Assembly (NCBI RefSeq): GCF_000426045.1
Contig: NZ_AUEP01000006.1
Location: 62,001 to 126,000 of the forward strand
Direction of reading: 5' to 3'
DNA length: 64,000 nucleotides
Source: Marmoricola sp. URHB0036
GTDB lineage: Bacteria > Actinomycetota > Actinomycetes > Propionibacteriales > Nocardioidaceae
Position numbers and translations under genes: made by a program
Notes under the pieces: model-generated
The model's input: only the letters and a program-made list of their open reading frames with translations
The model's database searches: none
Told to the model about the DNA's origin: nothing
In this document: one piece after another, positions 9,115 through 17,108 of the stretch
Numbering within the stretch: the stretch's first letter is position 1
Layout of the letters: every line of letters begins with the position of its first letter

Positions 9115-10772
9115 GAGAGTCCCTCGGCAAGCGGTCCCAGTGCCAGCACCGGGAAGAAGGTGAGTCCGGCGACGATGATGACGACGCCGACGAGCATGGA
9201 GACGAACAGCCCGCCGTGGGTGGGCAGGGTGCCCTCGTTGGCGGGCACGGGCTGCTGCCGGGCCAGCGATCCCGCCAGTGCGAGCACGAGCAGGATCGGC
9301 ACGAAACGGCCGATCAGCATCGCCAGCGCGAGGGCGATGTCGTAGAAGGTGGTGTTCGCCGAGAGACCTGCGAAGGCAGACCCGTTGTTGTTGGCCGCCG
9401 ACATGAAGGCGTAGAGCACCTCGGAGAGTCCGTGTGGCCCGCTGTTGAGCATCGAGGACTTCCCCGCCTTGAGCGACATCGCGAGGCCGGTGCCGATGAG
9501 CACGATCATCGGCATGGTGAGGATGCTCAGCGCGACCAGCTTGATCTCACGACCGGTGATCTTCTTGCGCAGGTACTCCGGCGTCCGACCCACCATCAGA
9601 CCGGCCACGAACACCGTCAGGATCGCCAGCACGAGGATGCCGTAGAGGCCCGAGCCGACACCGCCCGGTGCGACCTCGCCGAGTCCCATGTTGAGGATCA
9701 GCACGCCGCCGGCGATCCCGCCGTACGACGAGTGGAAGGAGTCCACCGCGCCGGTCGACGTACCCGTGGTGGACACCGCGAAGAGCGACGATCCGGGCAC
9801 GCCGAACCGGGTCTCCTTGCCCTCCATCGACGCACCCGCGGCCTGGGCTGCGGCCCCGGGGTGGTGCATCTCCAGCGTCGTCACCGCCACCAGCGCGCCG
9901 AGCCAGAGGACGCCCATCACGGCGAGCAGCGCGTAGCCCTGTCGGCGGTCGCCGACCATCGTGCCGAACGTCCGAGTCAGGGCGACGGGGATCACCAGGA
10001 GCAGGAAGATCTCGAAGAGGTTGCTCAGCGGATTGGGGTTCTCGAAGGGATGGGCCGAGTTGGCGTTGTAGAAGCCGCCGCCGTTCGTGCCCAGCTCCTT
10101 GATGGCCTCCTGCGAGGCCACGGGTCCTCCGGTCAGGGTCTGGTGGTGGCCGGCCAGGGTCGACACGGCGGTGCCGGAGGAGAAGTTCTGGATCGCCCCC
10201 ATGGCCACGAGCACCACGGCCGCGACGAAGGCGATCGGCAGCAGCACCCGGAAGGTCACCCGGACCAGGTCGACCCAGAAGTTCCCGATGCGATCGGTGC
10301 GTCCACGCGAGAAGCCACGGATCAACGCGACCGCAACGGCGATGCCGACGGCGGCGGAGACGAAGTTCTGCACCGCCAGCCCGGTCATCTGCACGAGATG
10401 GCCCATCGTCGACTCACCGGAGTACGCCTGCCAGTTCGTGTTGGTGAGGAAGGAGGAGGCCGTGTTGAAGGCGAGGGCAGGAGGAACGTCCGGGAAGCCC
10501 AGTGACAGGGGCAGGTGGGACTGCACGCGCTGCAGGAGATAGAGCGAGGCGACGCCGATCATCGAGAACGCGAGGACCGCCCGGGCGTAGACCGGCCAGC
10601 GCTGGTCGGCGGAGCTGTCCACGCCGATGACGCGGTAGACGCCACGCTCGATCGGCAGGTCCTTGGTGGTGGTGAAGATGCGGGCCATGTAGTCGCCGAG
10701 TGGCTTCCAGCACACGGCCAGGGCGGCCACGAGTGCGGCCGCCTGGAGCAGGCCGGCCAAGGTGTCGCTCAT
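9111..10772 (-). CDS. kdpA: KdpA, potassium-binding channel-like subunit
   Basis: 553 aa polytopic membrane protein that binds and conducts potassium in the Kdp pump. The four selectivity-filter-like loops are visible: LTNTNWQAY (about 110), [20 protein letters not shown] (about 230), [17 protein letters not shown] (about 345) and [13 protein letters not shown] (about 470). Length agrees with the family (550-560). The ATG at 10772 follows the kdpF stop after one base. Confidence 0.98.
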   Translation of the reverse strand: MSDTLAGLLQAAALVAALAVCWKPLGDYMARIFTTTKDLPIERGVYRVIGVDSSADQRWPVYARAVLAFSMIGVASLYLLQRVQSHLPLSLGFPDVPPALAFNTASSFLTNTNWQAYSGESTMGHLVQMTGLAVQNFVSAAVGIAVAVALIRGFSRGRTDRIGNFWVDLVRVTFRVLLPIAFVAAVVLVAMGAIQNFSSGTAVSTLAGHHQTLTGGPVASQEAIKELGTNGGGFYNANSAHPFENPNPLSNLFEIFLLLVIPVALTRTFGTMVGDRRQGYALLAVMGVLWLGALVAVTTLEMHHPGAAAQAAGASMEGKETRFGVPGSSLFAVSTTGTSTGAVDSFHSSYGGIAGGVLILNMGLGEVAPGGVGSGLYGILVLAILTVFVAGLMVGRTPEYLRKKITGREIKLVALSILTMPMIVLIGTGLAMSLKAGKSSMLNSGPHGLSEVLYAFMSAANNNGSAFAGLSANTTFYDIALALAMLIGRFVPILLVLALAGSLARQQPVPANEGTLPTHGGLFVSMLVGVVIIVAGLTFFPVLALGPLAEGLS

Positions 10773-10773
10773 G

Positions 10774-10863
10774 TCAGAAACGCTCCGGGAAGAGAAGGGC
10801 CACCAGGAGGTAGCCGAGGACGAGGACGCTCAGCACGAGCCCGACGACATCGGTGGCGCTCAC
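10774..10863 (-). CDS. kdpF: KdpF, small stabilising subunit
   Basis: 29 aa single-helix peptide beginning [19 protein letters not shown] and ending ALLFPERF; the terminal LFPE[RK]F is the hallmark of KdpF. In E. coli KdpF is a lipid-like stabiliser of the KdpABC complex. The GTG start at 10863 overlaps the stop of the upstream 26-aa frame (GTGA), and the stop lies one base before kdpA. It is too short for standard gene calling. Confidence 0.9.
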   Translation of the reverse strand: MSATDVVGLVLSVLVLGYLLVALLFPERF

Positions 10864-10940
10864 CGGTCGAGCACCCTGACCAGCAGCCAGAACAGGCCGA
10901 AGACGAGCGCGAGGATCGCCACGTAGAGCAGGTCACTCAC
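10860..10940 (-). CDS. Small membrane peptide upstream of kdpF
   Basis: 26 codons (VSDLLYVAILALVFGLFWLL then VRVLDR) encoding one hydrophobic helix followed by a basic end. GTG at 10940 lies inside the 3' end of the upstream membrane protein gene and the stop overlaps the kdpF start. Tight coupling on both sides and a clean single-helix composition argue for a translated peptide. Similar tiny frames precede kdpF in other actinobacteria as far as I recall; its role is not known. It may be a second KdpF-like accessory subunit. Confidence 0.65.
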   Translation of the reverse strand: MSDLLYVAILALVFGLFWLLVRVLDR

Positions 10941-11304
10941 GGCCGGTTCTCCTGCGCCAGAGCAGCGAACCGGTGACGGCGACGAGTGCCATCACCACGA
11001 GCCGGTCGAGGTCCTGCGGTGCGAGCGTCAGCTGGCCGAGGGAGTTCTCGAGGAAGCCGGTGAAGTACGCCCAGGCCGAGAGCCCCACGAGCAGCGCCCA
11101 CCACACGGAGGTGCTGTAGCCACCGGCGAAGGCGGCCAGACCGAGGAGCACCACGGCGGCGGCCGGAGGCAGGTGCAGCGCGGCCGCGGAAAGCGCCGCG
11201 AGCACGAGGACGCCCTCGGCGAGGCCGAACCGGATGCCTTGCTCGTCGATCAGCCGCGGGCGGGACCGCCGGGCTCGTCGTACGGGAGTAGTCAACGTCG
11301 TCAC
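10933..11304 (-). CDS. DUF4118-like membrane protein heading the kdp operon
   Basis: 123 aa. A basic N-terminus (VTTLTTPVRRARRSRPRL) precedes about four hydrophobic segments ending in the basic tail LLWRRRTGRE. The pattern YFTGFL...LAPQDLDRLVVMALVAVTGSLL resembles the KdpD membrane module in the same operon (YFFTPPVHTLTIKDPNNALALF), so it may be a free-standing copy of that sensor domain; this is inference. GTG at 11304 is chosen because the longer frame upstream runs through the putative operators. It overlaps the next small frame by 8 bases and is the first gene of the operon. Confidence 0.7.
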   Translation of the reverse strand: MTTLTTPVRRARRSRPRLIDEQGIRFGLAEGVLVLAALSAAALHLPPAAAVVLLGLAAFAGGYSTSVWWALLVGLSAWAYFTGFLENSLGQLTLAPQDLDRLVVMALVAVTGSLLWRRRTGRE

Positions 11305-11342
11305 GACCCCATGGAAACGCCCGCAGGGGCCACCTTCCCGCG

Positions 11343-11360
11343 GCCTAACGGGATCCTGAC
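11343..11360 (+). promoter_or_regulatory. OmpR-type direct-repeat box, probable KdpE operator 1
   Basis: Two 7-base half-sites GCCTAAC (11343) and TCCTGAC (11354) are spaced exactly 11 bp start to start, the helical-turn spacing used by PhoB/OmpR-family regulators. A further TCCTGAC at 11375 lies 21 bp (two turns) on. It sits between the divergent kdp operon and the second potassium-type transporter. KdpE is the only OmpR-family regulator in the window, so it is the obvious candidate; binding is inferred. Confidence 0.65.
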
Positions 11361-11424
11361 GCGGGCGCCGGCTTTCCTGACGAACCACAAACACCGCCGC
11401 CCGGATCGTCCTCGTCACACCGGC

Positions 11425-11442
11425 GTCAGGATCCTGTTAGGA
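11425..11442 (-). promoter_or_regulatory. OmpR-type direct-repeat box, probable KdpE operator 2
   Basis: On the minus strand this reads TCCTAAC then TCCTGAC, again 11 bp apart, and is the mirror image of operator 1: an 18-bp segment matches at 17 of 18 positions in inverted orientation. One box therefore faces each of the two divergent transcription units (kdp operon and the transporter at 11481). Confidence 0.65.
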
Positions 11443-11480
11443 CCCGGGATCGGCGGCTGGCCGCGGTGTTCCATGGAGGC

Positions 11481-12734
11481 GTGACCACGACCTTGGCGCC
11501 TCCCGCAGGCGCCGCCCCCGCGCCTCTACGAGCCTGGCTGATGGGGCACTCCACACCGCGGCAGCACCCGGCGCCGCACGTGGGCAAGCCGTGGTGGCAG
11601 GTGATGTGCCTGACCGGCGTCGACTACTTCTCGACCCTGGGCTACCAGCCCGGCATCGCGGCGCTGGCGGCCGGGGTGCTCTCCCCGATCGCCACCCTGG
11701 TACTGGTCGCGGTCACCTTGCTCGGAGCGCTCCCGGTGTACCGGCGGGTGGCCGACGAGAGCCCCCACGGCCAGGGGTCGATCGCGATGCTCGAACGCCT
11801 GCTGCCCTTCTGGAAGGGCAAGTTGTTCGTCCTGGTGCTCCTCGGCTTCGCCGCCACGGACTTCGTGATCACGATGACGCTCTCGGCCGCGGATGCCGCG
11901 GCCCACGTGACCGAGAACCCCTACGTCCCGTCCTTCCTGCACGGGCAGGAGCTGTGGATCACGCTGGGGATGCTCGCGCTGCTGGGCGCCGTCTTCCTCC
12001 GCGGCTTCACCGAGGCCATCGGCCTCGCGGTCGTCCTCGTGGGGGTCTACCTGCTGCTGAACACCGTGGTGCTCGCGGTCGCGCTGTGGGAGGTGCTCGC
12101 CCACCCCGGCCTGGTGCCGGACTGGGGTGCCGCCCTCACCCAGGCACACGGCAGCCCGGTGATGATGGTCGCCGTCGCGCTGATGGTCTTCCCTCAACTC
12201 GCCCTCGGCCTCTCCGGGTTCGAGACCGGTGTCGCCGTGATGCCACACGTCCGCGGTGACGAGGGGGACGTCGAGGCGCAGCCACGCGGGCGGATCCGCG
12301 GCACCAAACGGCTGCTCACGACAGCCGCGGTGATGATGAGCGTCTTCCTCGTCGCGAGCTCCTTCGCCACCACCCTCCTGATCCCGGCCGCTGCGTTCGA
12401 GAGCGGTGGCCCGGCCAACGGTCGGGCGCTGGCCTACCTGGCGCACGAGTACCTCGGCAACGGCTTCGGCACGGTGTACGACGTCTCCACCATCGCGATC
12501 CTCTGGTTCGCCGGCGCCTCGGCGATGGCCGGGATGCTCAACCTCATCCCCCGTTACCTCCCCCGCTACGGCATGGCCCCGGAGTGGGCCGGAGCCATCC
12601 GCCCGCTGGTGCTCGTGCTCACCGCCTCGGCCTTCCTGATCACCTGGATCTTCGATGCCGACGTCGATGCGCAGGGCGGCGCCTACGCGACCGGGGTCCT
12701 TGTCCTGATCACCAGCGCGCCGCCGTCGCCGTGA
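11481..12734 (+). CDS. APC/KUP-like transporter, N-terminal part (frame broken at 3' end)
   Basis: 417 codons of a polytopic transporter: [20 protein letters not shown], then [20 protein letters not shown], with about ten hydrophobic segments. This type belongs to the APC superfamily, is usually annotated as an amino-acid transporter and resembles KUP-like potassium permeases. The frame ends abruptly at LITSAPPSP, whereas the +1 frame from 12722 continues smoothly as [15 protein letters not shown], so one base is missing (or two extra) near 12713-12730. GTG at 11481 has GGAGG close by; GTG at 11466 is an alternative. Its position opposite kdp behind mirrored KdpE-like boxes favours a potassium role (inference). 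Confidence 0.8.
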   Translation: MTTTLAPPAGAAPAPLRAWLMGHSTPRQHPAPHVGKPWWQVMCLTGVDYFSTLGYQPGIAALAAGVLSPIATLVLVAVTLLGALPVYRRVADESPHGQGSIAMLERLLPFWKGKLFVLVLLGFAATDFVITMTLSAADAAAHVTENPYVPSFLHGQELWITLGMLALLGAVFLRGFTEAIGLAVVLVGVYLLLNTVVLAVALWEVLAHPGLVPDWGAALTQAHGSPVMMVAVALMVFPQLALGLSGFETGVAVMPHVRGDEGDVEAQPRGRIRGTKRLLTTAAVMMSVFLVASSFATTLLIPAAAFESGGPANGRALAYLAHEYLGNGFGTVYDVSTIAILWFAGASAMAGMLNLIPRYLPRYGMAPEWAGAIRPLVLVLTASAFLITWIFDADVDAQGGAYATGVLVLITSAPPSP

Positions 12735-13417
12735 CGCTCGCGGCACGACGAGCGGGTCAGCGGCGACGTACCGTCGCGTTCGCGCTGATCACGGCGGTCT
12801 TCGTCTACACCACGGTCGACAACGTGATGGAGCGTCCGGACGGCGTGAAGATCGGCGCCTGCTTCATCGCCGCGATCGTGGTCGTCTCGCTGATCTCGCG
12901 ACTCGGGCGTTCCTTCGAGCTGCGTGTCACCGACGTACACCTCGACAGCACCGCGGAGCGCTTCGTGCGCGACTGCGCTCGGCGGACCATCCGGCTGGTG
13001 GCCAACGAGCCTGACGACCGCGACCCCGCGGAGTACGCCGACAAGGAGCGCCAGATTCGTCAGGACCACGACCTCCCCCCGGACGCCGACCTGATCTTCG
13101 TCGAGGTGACCGTGACCGACCCGTCGGAGTTCGAGAACGCCCAACAGGTGCGCGGGTGTGTCATGCACGGTCGGTACCGCGTGCTGACCCTCGAGTCGTC
13201 GTCAGTTCCGAACGCGCTGGCTGCCCTGCTGCTGGCGGTCCGGGACCTGACCGGTGCCACCCCGCACGTCTACTTCGAGTGGACCGAGGGCAGCCCCCTG
13301 CGCAACCTGGCCAAGTTCTTGCTGATCGGGGCCGGCGAGGTGGCACCGACCACGCGCGAGGTCCTTCGTCGTGCCGAGCCGGATCGTGAGCGTCGGCCGC
13401 ACGTGCACGTGGGTTGA
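12731..13417 (+). CDS. APC/KUP-like transporter, C-terminal part (out of frame with N-terminal part)
   Basis: 228 codons that complete the transporter: two hydrophobic helices ([37 protein letters not shown]), then a soluble domain of about 160 aa with [33 protein letters not shown] and [20 protein letters not shown]. This soluble tail is what intact homologues carry on the same polypeptide. The apparent GTG at 12731 has no ribosome site and is only the first in-frame start after the break; true translation as a separate protein is doubtful. Either a sequencing error in a GC-rich run or a real frameshift mutation explains the split. Confidence 0.7.
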   Translation: MTLAARRAGQRRRTVAFALITAVFVYTTVDNVMERPDGVKIGACFIAAIVVVSLISRLGRSFELRVTDVHLDSTAERFVRDCARRTIRLVANEPDDRDPAEYADKERQIRQDHDLPPDADLIFVEVTVTDPSEFENAQQVRGCVMHGRYRVLTLESSSVPNALAALLLAVRDLTGATPHVYFEWTEGSPLRNLAKFLLIGAGEVAPTTREVLRRAEPDRERRPHVHVG

Positions 13418-13424
13418 GGCCGTC

Positions 13425-14666
13425 TCAGGCGGTCGTCCCGGGCGGCAGCCGCGCCCCGGCAGGGAGCTCGGAGCCGACGGTGCTGTCCTGGCCGACGATC
13501 GGGATCGCGTCCGCGTCGTCGAGGTGCACGTCGGCACTGCCGACCACGGCGCCGTCCTGCAGCTCACAGCCGCGGTCCACGATCGCGCGGGTGACGCGGG
13601 CGCCGCTGCGCACCACGGTGTCGCCGAACAGCACGCTCTCGACGACCTCGGCACCCTCCTCGACCACCACGCCCGGACCCACGACGCTGCGGATCACGGT
13701 GCCGGCCACGCGGCTGCCCGAGCTGAGCAGGCTGTCCTCCAGCCTGGCCCCGGTCTCGACGTACGTCGGCTCGCGCTGCGGCTGCATCGTCCGGATCGGC
13801 CAGTCGGCGGCGAACAGGTCGGCCCGGCGGTCGATGAGCTCGAGGTGTGCGTTGAGGTAGTGGTGCGGCTGGCCGAGGTCGCGCCAGTAGCCGTCGAGAC
13901 GGTGGGCGTAGACCTTCCCGCGGTCGACGAACCGTGGCAGCAACAGGTCGCCGAAGTCGCCCAACCCCGTGTCGCCGGTCCCGTCGTCGCCCTCGTCCGG
14001 CTCGTCGGACTGCTCGCGGTGCAGCTCCTCGAGCACCTCGACGAGCACGTCGGGTCGGTAGAGGAACACCTCGGTCGCGACCATGGAGGTGGCGGGCCGA
14101 TCGGGCTTGTAGGCGAACGAGGTCACCCGGCCGAGCCGGTTGGTCTCGACGACGCCGTGGTCGGCCGGGTCCTCGCCGTACACGCCCTCGAGGTCGGTGA
14201 CCACGATGGTGACCTCGGCGTCCTTGGCGCGATGGGTGTCCACGACGTCGCGGTAGTCGAGCCGATAGACGTGGTCGGCACTCATCACCAGCACGAGGTC
14301 GGGATCGGCCCGACGGAGGTCGTCGCGCAGCCGGAAGAGCTCGTCGGCGTTGCCGTGGGCGAAGCCCTCCTCGTCCATCGAGCCCGTGCCCTGCTGCGGG
14401 ATCAGGAGTCGCAGCCCGCCGCCGGTGCGGTCGAGGTCCCACGGCCGGCCGTTGCGCACCTGTTCCTGGAGGGCCGCGGCCTGGTACTGCACCGAGAGCC
14501 AGACGTCGTCGACCCCGGAGTTGACGAGGTTCGACAGCGGGAAGTCGAGCAGCTGGTAGCTCCCGCCGAACGGCAGGGCCGGCTTGGCCCGCTCGAGGGT
14601 GAGCACGTCCATCCGGCCCCCGGCGCCGCCGGCCTGGATGATCGCGAGGATCTTCGTCGTCTCCAT
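13425..14666 (-). CDS. glgC: Glucose-1-phosphate adenylyltransferase (GlgC-type)
   Basis: 413 aa nucleotidyltransferase making ADP-glucose from ATP and glucose 1-phosphate for glycogen-type glucans. N-terminal Rossmann-like domain with AGGAGGRMDVLTLERAKPAL, then PLSNLVNSGVDD and VLVMSADHVYRLDY; the C-terminal third (about 300-400) has the hexapeptide-repeat (left-handed helix) pattern GSRVAGTVIRSVVGPGVVVE. Length suits GlgC (400-430). It converges on the broken transporter with a 7-base gap. Other sugar-nucleotide transferases share this fold, so substrate is slightly uncertain, though the RAKPALPFGG context is GlgC-like. Confidence 0.88.
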   Translation of the reverse strand: METTKILAIIQAGGAGGRMDVLTLERAKPALPFGGSYQLLDFPLSNLVNSGVDDVWLSVQYQAAALQEQVRNGRPWDLDRTGGGLRLLIPQQGTGSMDEEGFAHGNADELFRLRDDLRRADPDLVLVMSADHVYRLDYRDVVDTHRAKDAEVTIVVTDLEGVYGEDPADHGVVETNRLGRVTSFAYKPDRPATSMVATEVFLYRPDVLVEVLEELHREQSDEPDEGDDGTGDTGLGDFGDLLLPRFVDRGKVYAHRLDGYWRDLGQPHHYLNAHLELIDRRADLFAADWPIRTMQPQREPTYVETGARLEDSLLSSGSRVAGTVIRSVVGPGVVVEEGAEVVESVLFGDTVVRSGARVTRAIVDRGCELQDGAVVGSADVHLDDADAIPIVGQDSTVGSELPAGARLPPGTTA

Positions 14667-14758
14667 CCGTTGCGACGTACCCGACCGGGGGCGGGCTAAC
14701 CGCGGCCCCCACCGGACGCCGGATGGTTGGACCCGGTCGTCGCCGGGTAAGGAGGGGC

Positions 14759-15187
14759 ATGCAACTACGGGGGAAGCTTCTGGCCGCGGCAGTGCCGACG
14801 GCGATCGTGATGGCAGGGCTGGCGCAGGCGCCCGCGTCGGCGGCGACGCACTGGGAGGTGCTCTACCAGACGCCGCGCCACGTCAAGGCCGAGGCGTGCC
14901 GCACCGCCGTCTACACCAGCTCCCAGGGCCACCGGGTGCGGGCGGTCAAGTGGCGCGGTGACGCGACCGCGGCCAGCCTCGGGGGTGCCGTGCAGTTCCA
15001 CAACAGTGGCGGCATCGGCGCCTACACCTCGGGCTGGGTCAGCATGGCCAAGGGCAAGGTGTCGAAGGTGACGTCGACCTACTTCCTGGCCAACGAGGTC
15101 GTCTCGATCCAGATGCGGGTCAAGACGTCCAAGGGCACCAGCAAGTGGAGCGCAGGCAGGTCGATCGGCTCCCTCCCCATCTGCTGA
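14759..15187 (+). CDS. Small secreted protein
   Basis: 142 aa. A clear signal peptide (MQLRGKLLAAAVPTAIVMAG, cleavage near APASA-ATH at about 30) precedes a mature domain of about 110 aa with two cysteines (one near the start, EACRTAVY, one at the last residue, SLPIC) that may pair. ATG at 14759 follows AAGGAGG by 3-9 bases, a strong ribosome site; the longer frame from 14723 adds only basic residues. No family recognised. A strong stem-loop follows at 15204. Confidence 0.8.
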   Translation: MQLRGKLLAAAVPTAIVMAGLAQAPASAATHWEVLYQTPRHVKAEACRTAVYTSSQGHRVRAVKWRGDATAASLGGAVQFHNSGGIGAYTSGWVSMAKGKVSKVTSTYFLANEVVSIQMRVKTSKGTSKWSAGRSIGSLPIC

Positions 15188-15203
15188 GGCCCCGGAATTG
15201 CCA

Positions 15204-15237
15204 GACTCCCGAATCCACCTCGGTGAGTTCGGGAGTC
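15204..15237. terminator. Bidirectional stem-loop terminator candidate
   Basis: Perfect 10-bp arms GACTCCCGAA (15204-15213) and TTCGGGAGTC (15228-15237), with a further inner CACC/GGTG pairing. It lies between the convergent secreted-protein gene and tRNA-Ser gene, where a shared terminator is expected. No T-run, as is common in high-GC actinobacteria. Confidence 0.65.
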
Positions 15238-15259
15238 CGCGACGTCCGGAGACATCGTC

Positions 15260-15349
15260 TGGCGGTGGCGGAGGGATTTGAACCCTCGGTTGACTTGCGC
15301 CAACAAACGCTTTCGAGGCGTTCTCCTTAGGCCGCTCGGACACGCCACC
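15260..15349 (-). tRNA. tRNA-Ser (CGA)
   Basis: 90 nt including an encoded CCA end. Acceptor arms GGTGGCG and CGCCACC pair over 7 bp with discriminator G; the anticodon loop CTCGAAA places CGA at 34-36, decoding UCG serine. A long variable arm (about GCGCAAGTCAACC region) marks the class II serine type, and the T-arm carries GGTTCAAATCC. Confidence 0.97.
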
Positions 15350-15407
15350 GCCGGGAAGGCTACCGGACGCGCCGGGCGTGGCCGAAATCAGGCGAGGTCC
15401 TGTCGGC

Positions 15408-15863
15408 TCACGGTCGATGGGTGCGGAAGAACCCGTCGAGGAGGGCGGTGCTCTCCTCGGCGAGGACTCCGCCGATGACCTCGGGTCGGTGGTTGAGCCG
15501 TCGGTCGCGGACCACGTCCCAGAGTGATCCCACGGCCCCGGCCTTGTCGTCGTACGCCCCGAACACGACGCGGTCGACCCGGGCCAGCACCAGCGCGCCG
15601 GCACACATCGTGCACGGCTCGAGGGTCACCACCAGCGTGCAACCGGACAGCCGCCACTCGCCGACGGCCGTTGCCGCTTCGCGAATGGCCACCATCTCGG
15701 CATGGCCCGTCGGGTCGCCGTCGCGCTCGCGCACGTTGCTGCCGCTGCCGATGACCTCCCCGTCGGCGGAGAGCACCACGGCGCCGATGGGTACGTCGTC
15801 CCAGGCGGTCGCCGCCGACGCGAGGTCGAGGGCCGCCCGCATGGGTGCGTCCCAGCGGGTCAC
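15408..15863 (-). CDS. tadA: tRNA-specific adenosine deaminase TadA
   Basis: 151 aa deaminase that converts A34 to inosine in tRNA-Arg(ACG). Zinc and catalytic residues are His54-Ala-Glu56 (GHAEMVA) and Cys84/Cys87 (EPCTMC), followed by VVFGAYDDKAGAVGS, which is the TadA version of the fold. Length is typical. The GTG start at 15863 overlaps the stop of the upstream gene by 4 bases (GTGA), so the two are coupled. A cytosine deaminase is less likely given the VVFGA[YC]D signature. Confidence 0.95.
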   Translation of the reverse strand: MTRWDAPMRAALDLASAATAWDDVPIGAVVLSADGEVIGSGSNVRERDGDPTGHAEMVAIREAATAVGEWRLSGCTLVVTLEPCTMCAGALVLARVDRVVFGAYDDKAGAVGSLWDVVRDRRLNHRPEVIGGVLAEESTALLDGFFRTHRP

Positions 15864-16369
15864 CCGTTGAGGCCGACGAGCTCGTCGAACTTGCCGCCGA
15901 ACCCCGCGTTGTCGGCGACCTCGCTGAGGATCTCCTCGGGGTAGAGGTCGTAGTCGTCCAGCAGGGCGCCCATGTCCTGGGCCGACATCCCCATGTCGGC
16001 GACGATCGCGAGGTCACCGGCGGGAGCCTGGTCGTCCTCGTCGTCGACGTGCACGCCGATGTGGTCGATGGCCGACCGGGCCAGGCTCCAGTCGGTGGCG
16101 GCCGTCGCGTCGGAGAGCAGCACGCGGACCAGCTGGCCCTGCGCGCGCACCAGCAGCACGAAGTCCTCGGCCACCGAGATCAGCGCGAGGGCGCCGTTGT
16201 CACCGGGATAGCGGCGCAGCTCCTTGGCGATGGTGTCCACGGAGTCGAGCGAGCGGTCGGGCAGCTCCGACAGGCTCCAGTCCCCCTCGTCGCGGTAGGC
16301 GACGACGGCCAGGTCGATCTCGCCGACCTCGGCGTCGCTGACCTCGGTCATCGCCCCGCCCCTCTCCAT
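15860..16369 (-). CDS. tRNA adenosine deaminase-associated protein
   Basis: 169 aa acidic soluble protein matching, by its position directly before tadA and its length, the actinobacterial family named tRNA adenosine deaminase-associated protein. It contains [20 protein letters not shown] and a C-terminal [20 protein letters not shown]. Start ATG at 16369 has GAGGAGG 4-5 bases upstream; ATG at 16351 is a weaker alternative. The biochemical role of the family is not established; coupling suggests it works with TadA. Confidence 0.85.
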   Translation of the reverse strand: MERGGAMTEVSDAEVGEIDLAVVAYRDEGDWSLSELPDRSLDSVDTIAKELRRYPGDNGALALISVAEDFVLLVRAQGQLVRVLLSDATAATDWSLARSAIDHIGVHVDDEDDQAPAGDLAIVADMGMSAQDMGALLDDYDLYPEEILSEVADNAGFGGKFDELVGLNG

Positions 16370-16441
16370 CAGCCCTCCTCGCTGCTCACCTCCCGATCGT
16401 CGCAGAAGTAGGCGGCAAGGACCACCAACGCGGCTGCCCAT

Positions 16442-16447
16442 TACGGT
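16442..16447 (+). promoter_or_regulatory. -10 box of upp, leaderless type
   Basis: TACGGT fits TANNNT and ends 7 bases before the ATG at 16455, so transcription would begin at or next to the start codon. No ribosome site is visible, consistent with a leaderless message. Confidence 0.5.
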
Positions 16448-16454
16448 GTACGCC

Positions 16455-17096
16455 ATGCGCCTGCACGTCGTCGACCACCCGCTGGTCTCGCACAAGCTGA
16501 CCACCTTGCGCGACCAGGAGACGGCGTCACCGGAGTTCCGTCGGCTCACCGAGGAGCTGGTCACGCTGCTCGCCTACGAGGCGACGCGCGACGTCCGTGT
16601 CGAGGCGGTGCACATCACCACCCCGGTCGCGCCGACTGAGGGCGTCAACCTCAGCCGACCCCGTCCGCTCGTGGTGCCGATCCTGCGGGCCGGTCTGGGC
16701 ATGCTCGAGGGGATGATGCGGCTGATGCCGACGGCCGAGGTGGGGTTCCTCGGCATGGTCCGCAACGAGGAGACGCTCGAGGCCTCGACGTACGCCGAGC
16801 GCCTGCCGGCCGACCTGTCGGGCCGCCAGTGCTACGTGCTCGACCCGATGCTCGCGACCGGGGGCACCCTGGCCGCCGCGATCCGGTTCCTCACCGATCG
16901 TGGCGCCGACGACATCACCGCGATCTGCCTGCTGGTCGCGCCCGAGGGCGTGCAGAACCTCGAGTCCGGTCTGGAGGGTCTCGACGTCCCGGTGCGCGTC
17001 GTGACCGCCGCCCTGGACGAGCGCCTCAACGAGAAGGGCTACATCGTGCCGGGCCTCGGCGACGCCGGCGACCGGCTCTACGGCCTGGCCCAGTGA
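16455..17096 (+). CDS. upp: Uracil phosphoribosyltransferase
   Basis: 213 aa pyrimidine-salvage enzyme converting uracil and PRPP to UMP. Key motifs: N-terminal [31 protein letters not shown], the PRPP-binding loop [15 protein letters not shown], and the uracil-binding end [20 protein letters not shown]. Length is typical (about 210). ATG at 16455 is chosen over GTG at 16446 because homologues start MR-HVVDHPL and the -10 box placement fits a leaderless start here. It is divergent from the tadA pair. Confidence 0.97.
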   Translation: MRLHVVDHPLVSHKLTTLRDQETASPEFRRLTEELVTLLAYEATRDVRVEAVHITTPVAPTEGVNLSRPRPLVVPILRAGLGMLEGMMRLMPTAEVGFLGMVRNEETLEASTYAERLPADLSGRQCYVLDPMLATGGTLAAAIRFLTDRGADDITAICLLVAPEGVQNLESGLEGLDVPVRVVTAALDERLNEKGYIVPGLGDAGDRLYGLAQ

Positions 17097-17108
17097 CCCT
17101 CGACAGGC

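Noticed and set aside
10933-11418. Longer version of the DUF4118-like gene starting at 11418
   Set aside because: It would run through the mirrored operator boxes and add an Arg-rich segment with no membrane or family character; GTG 11304 is preferred.
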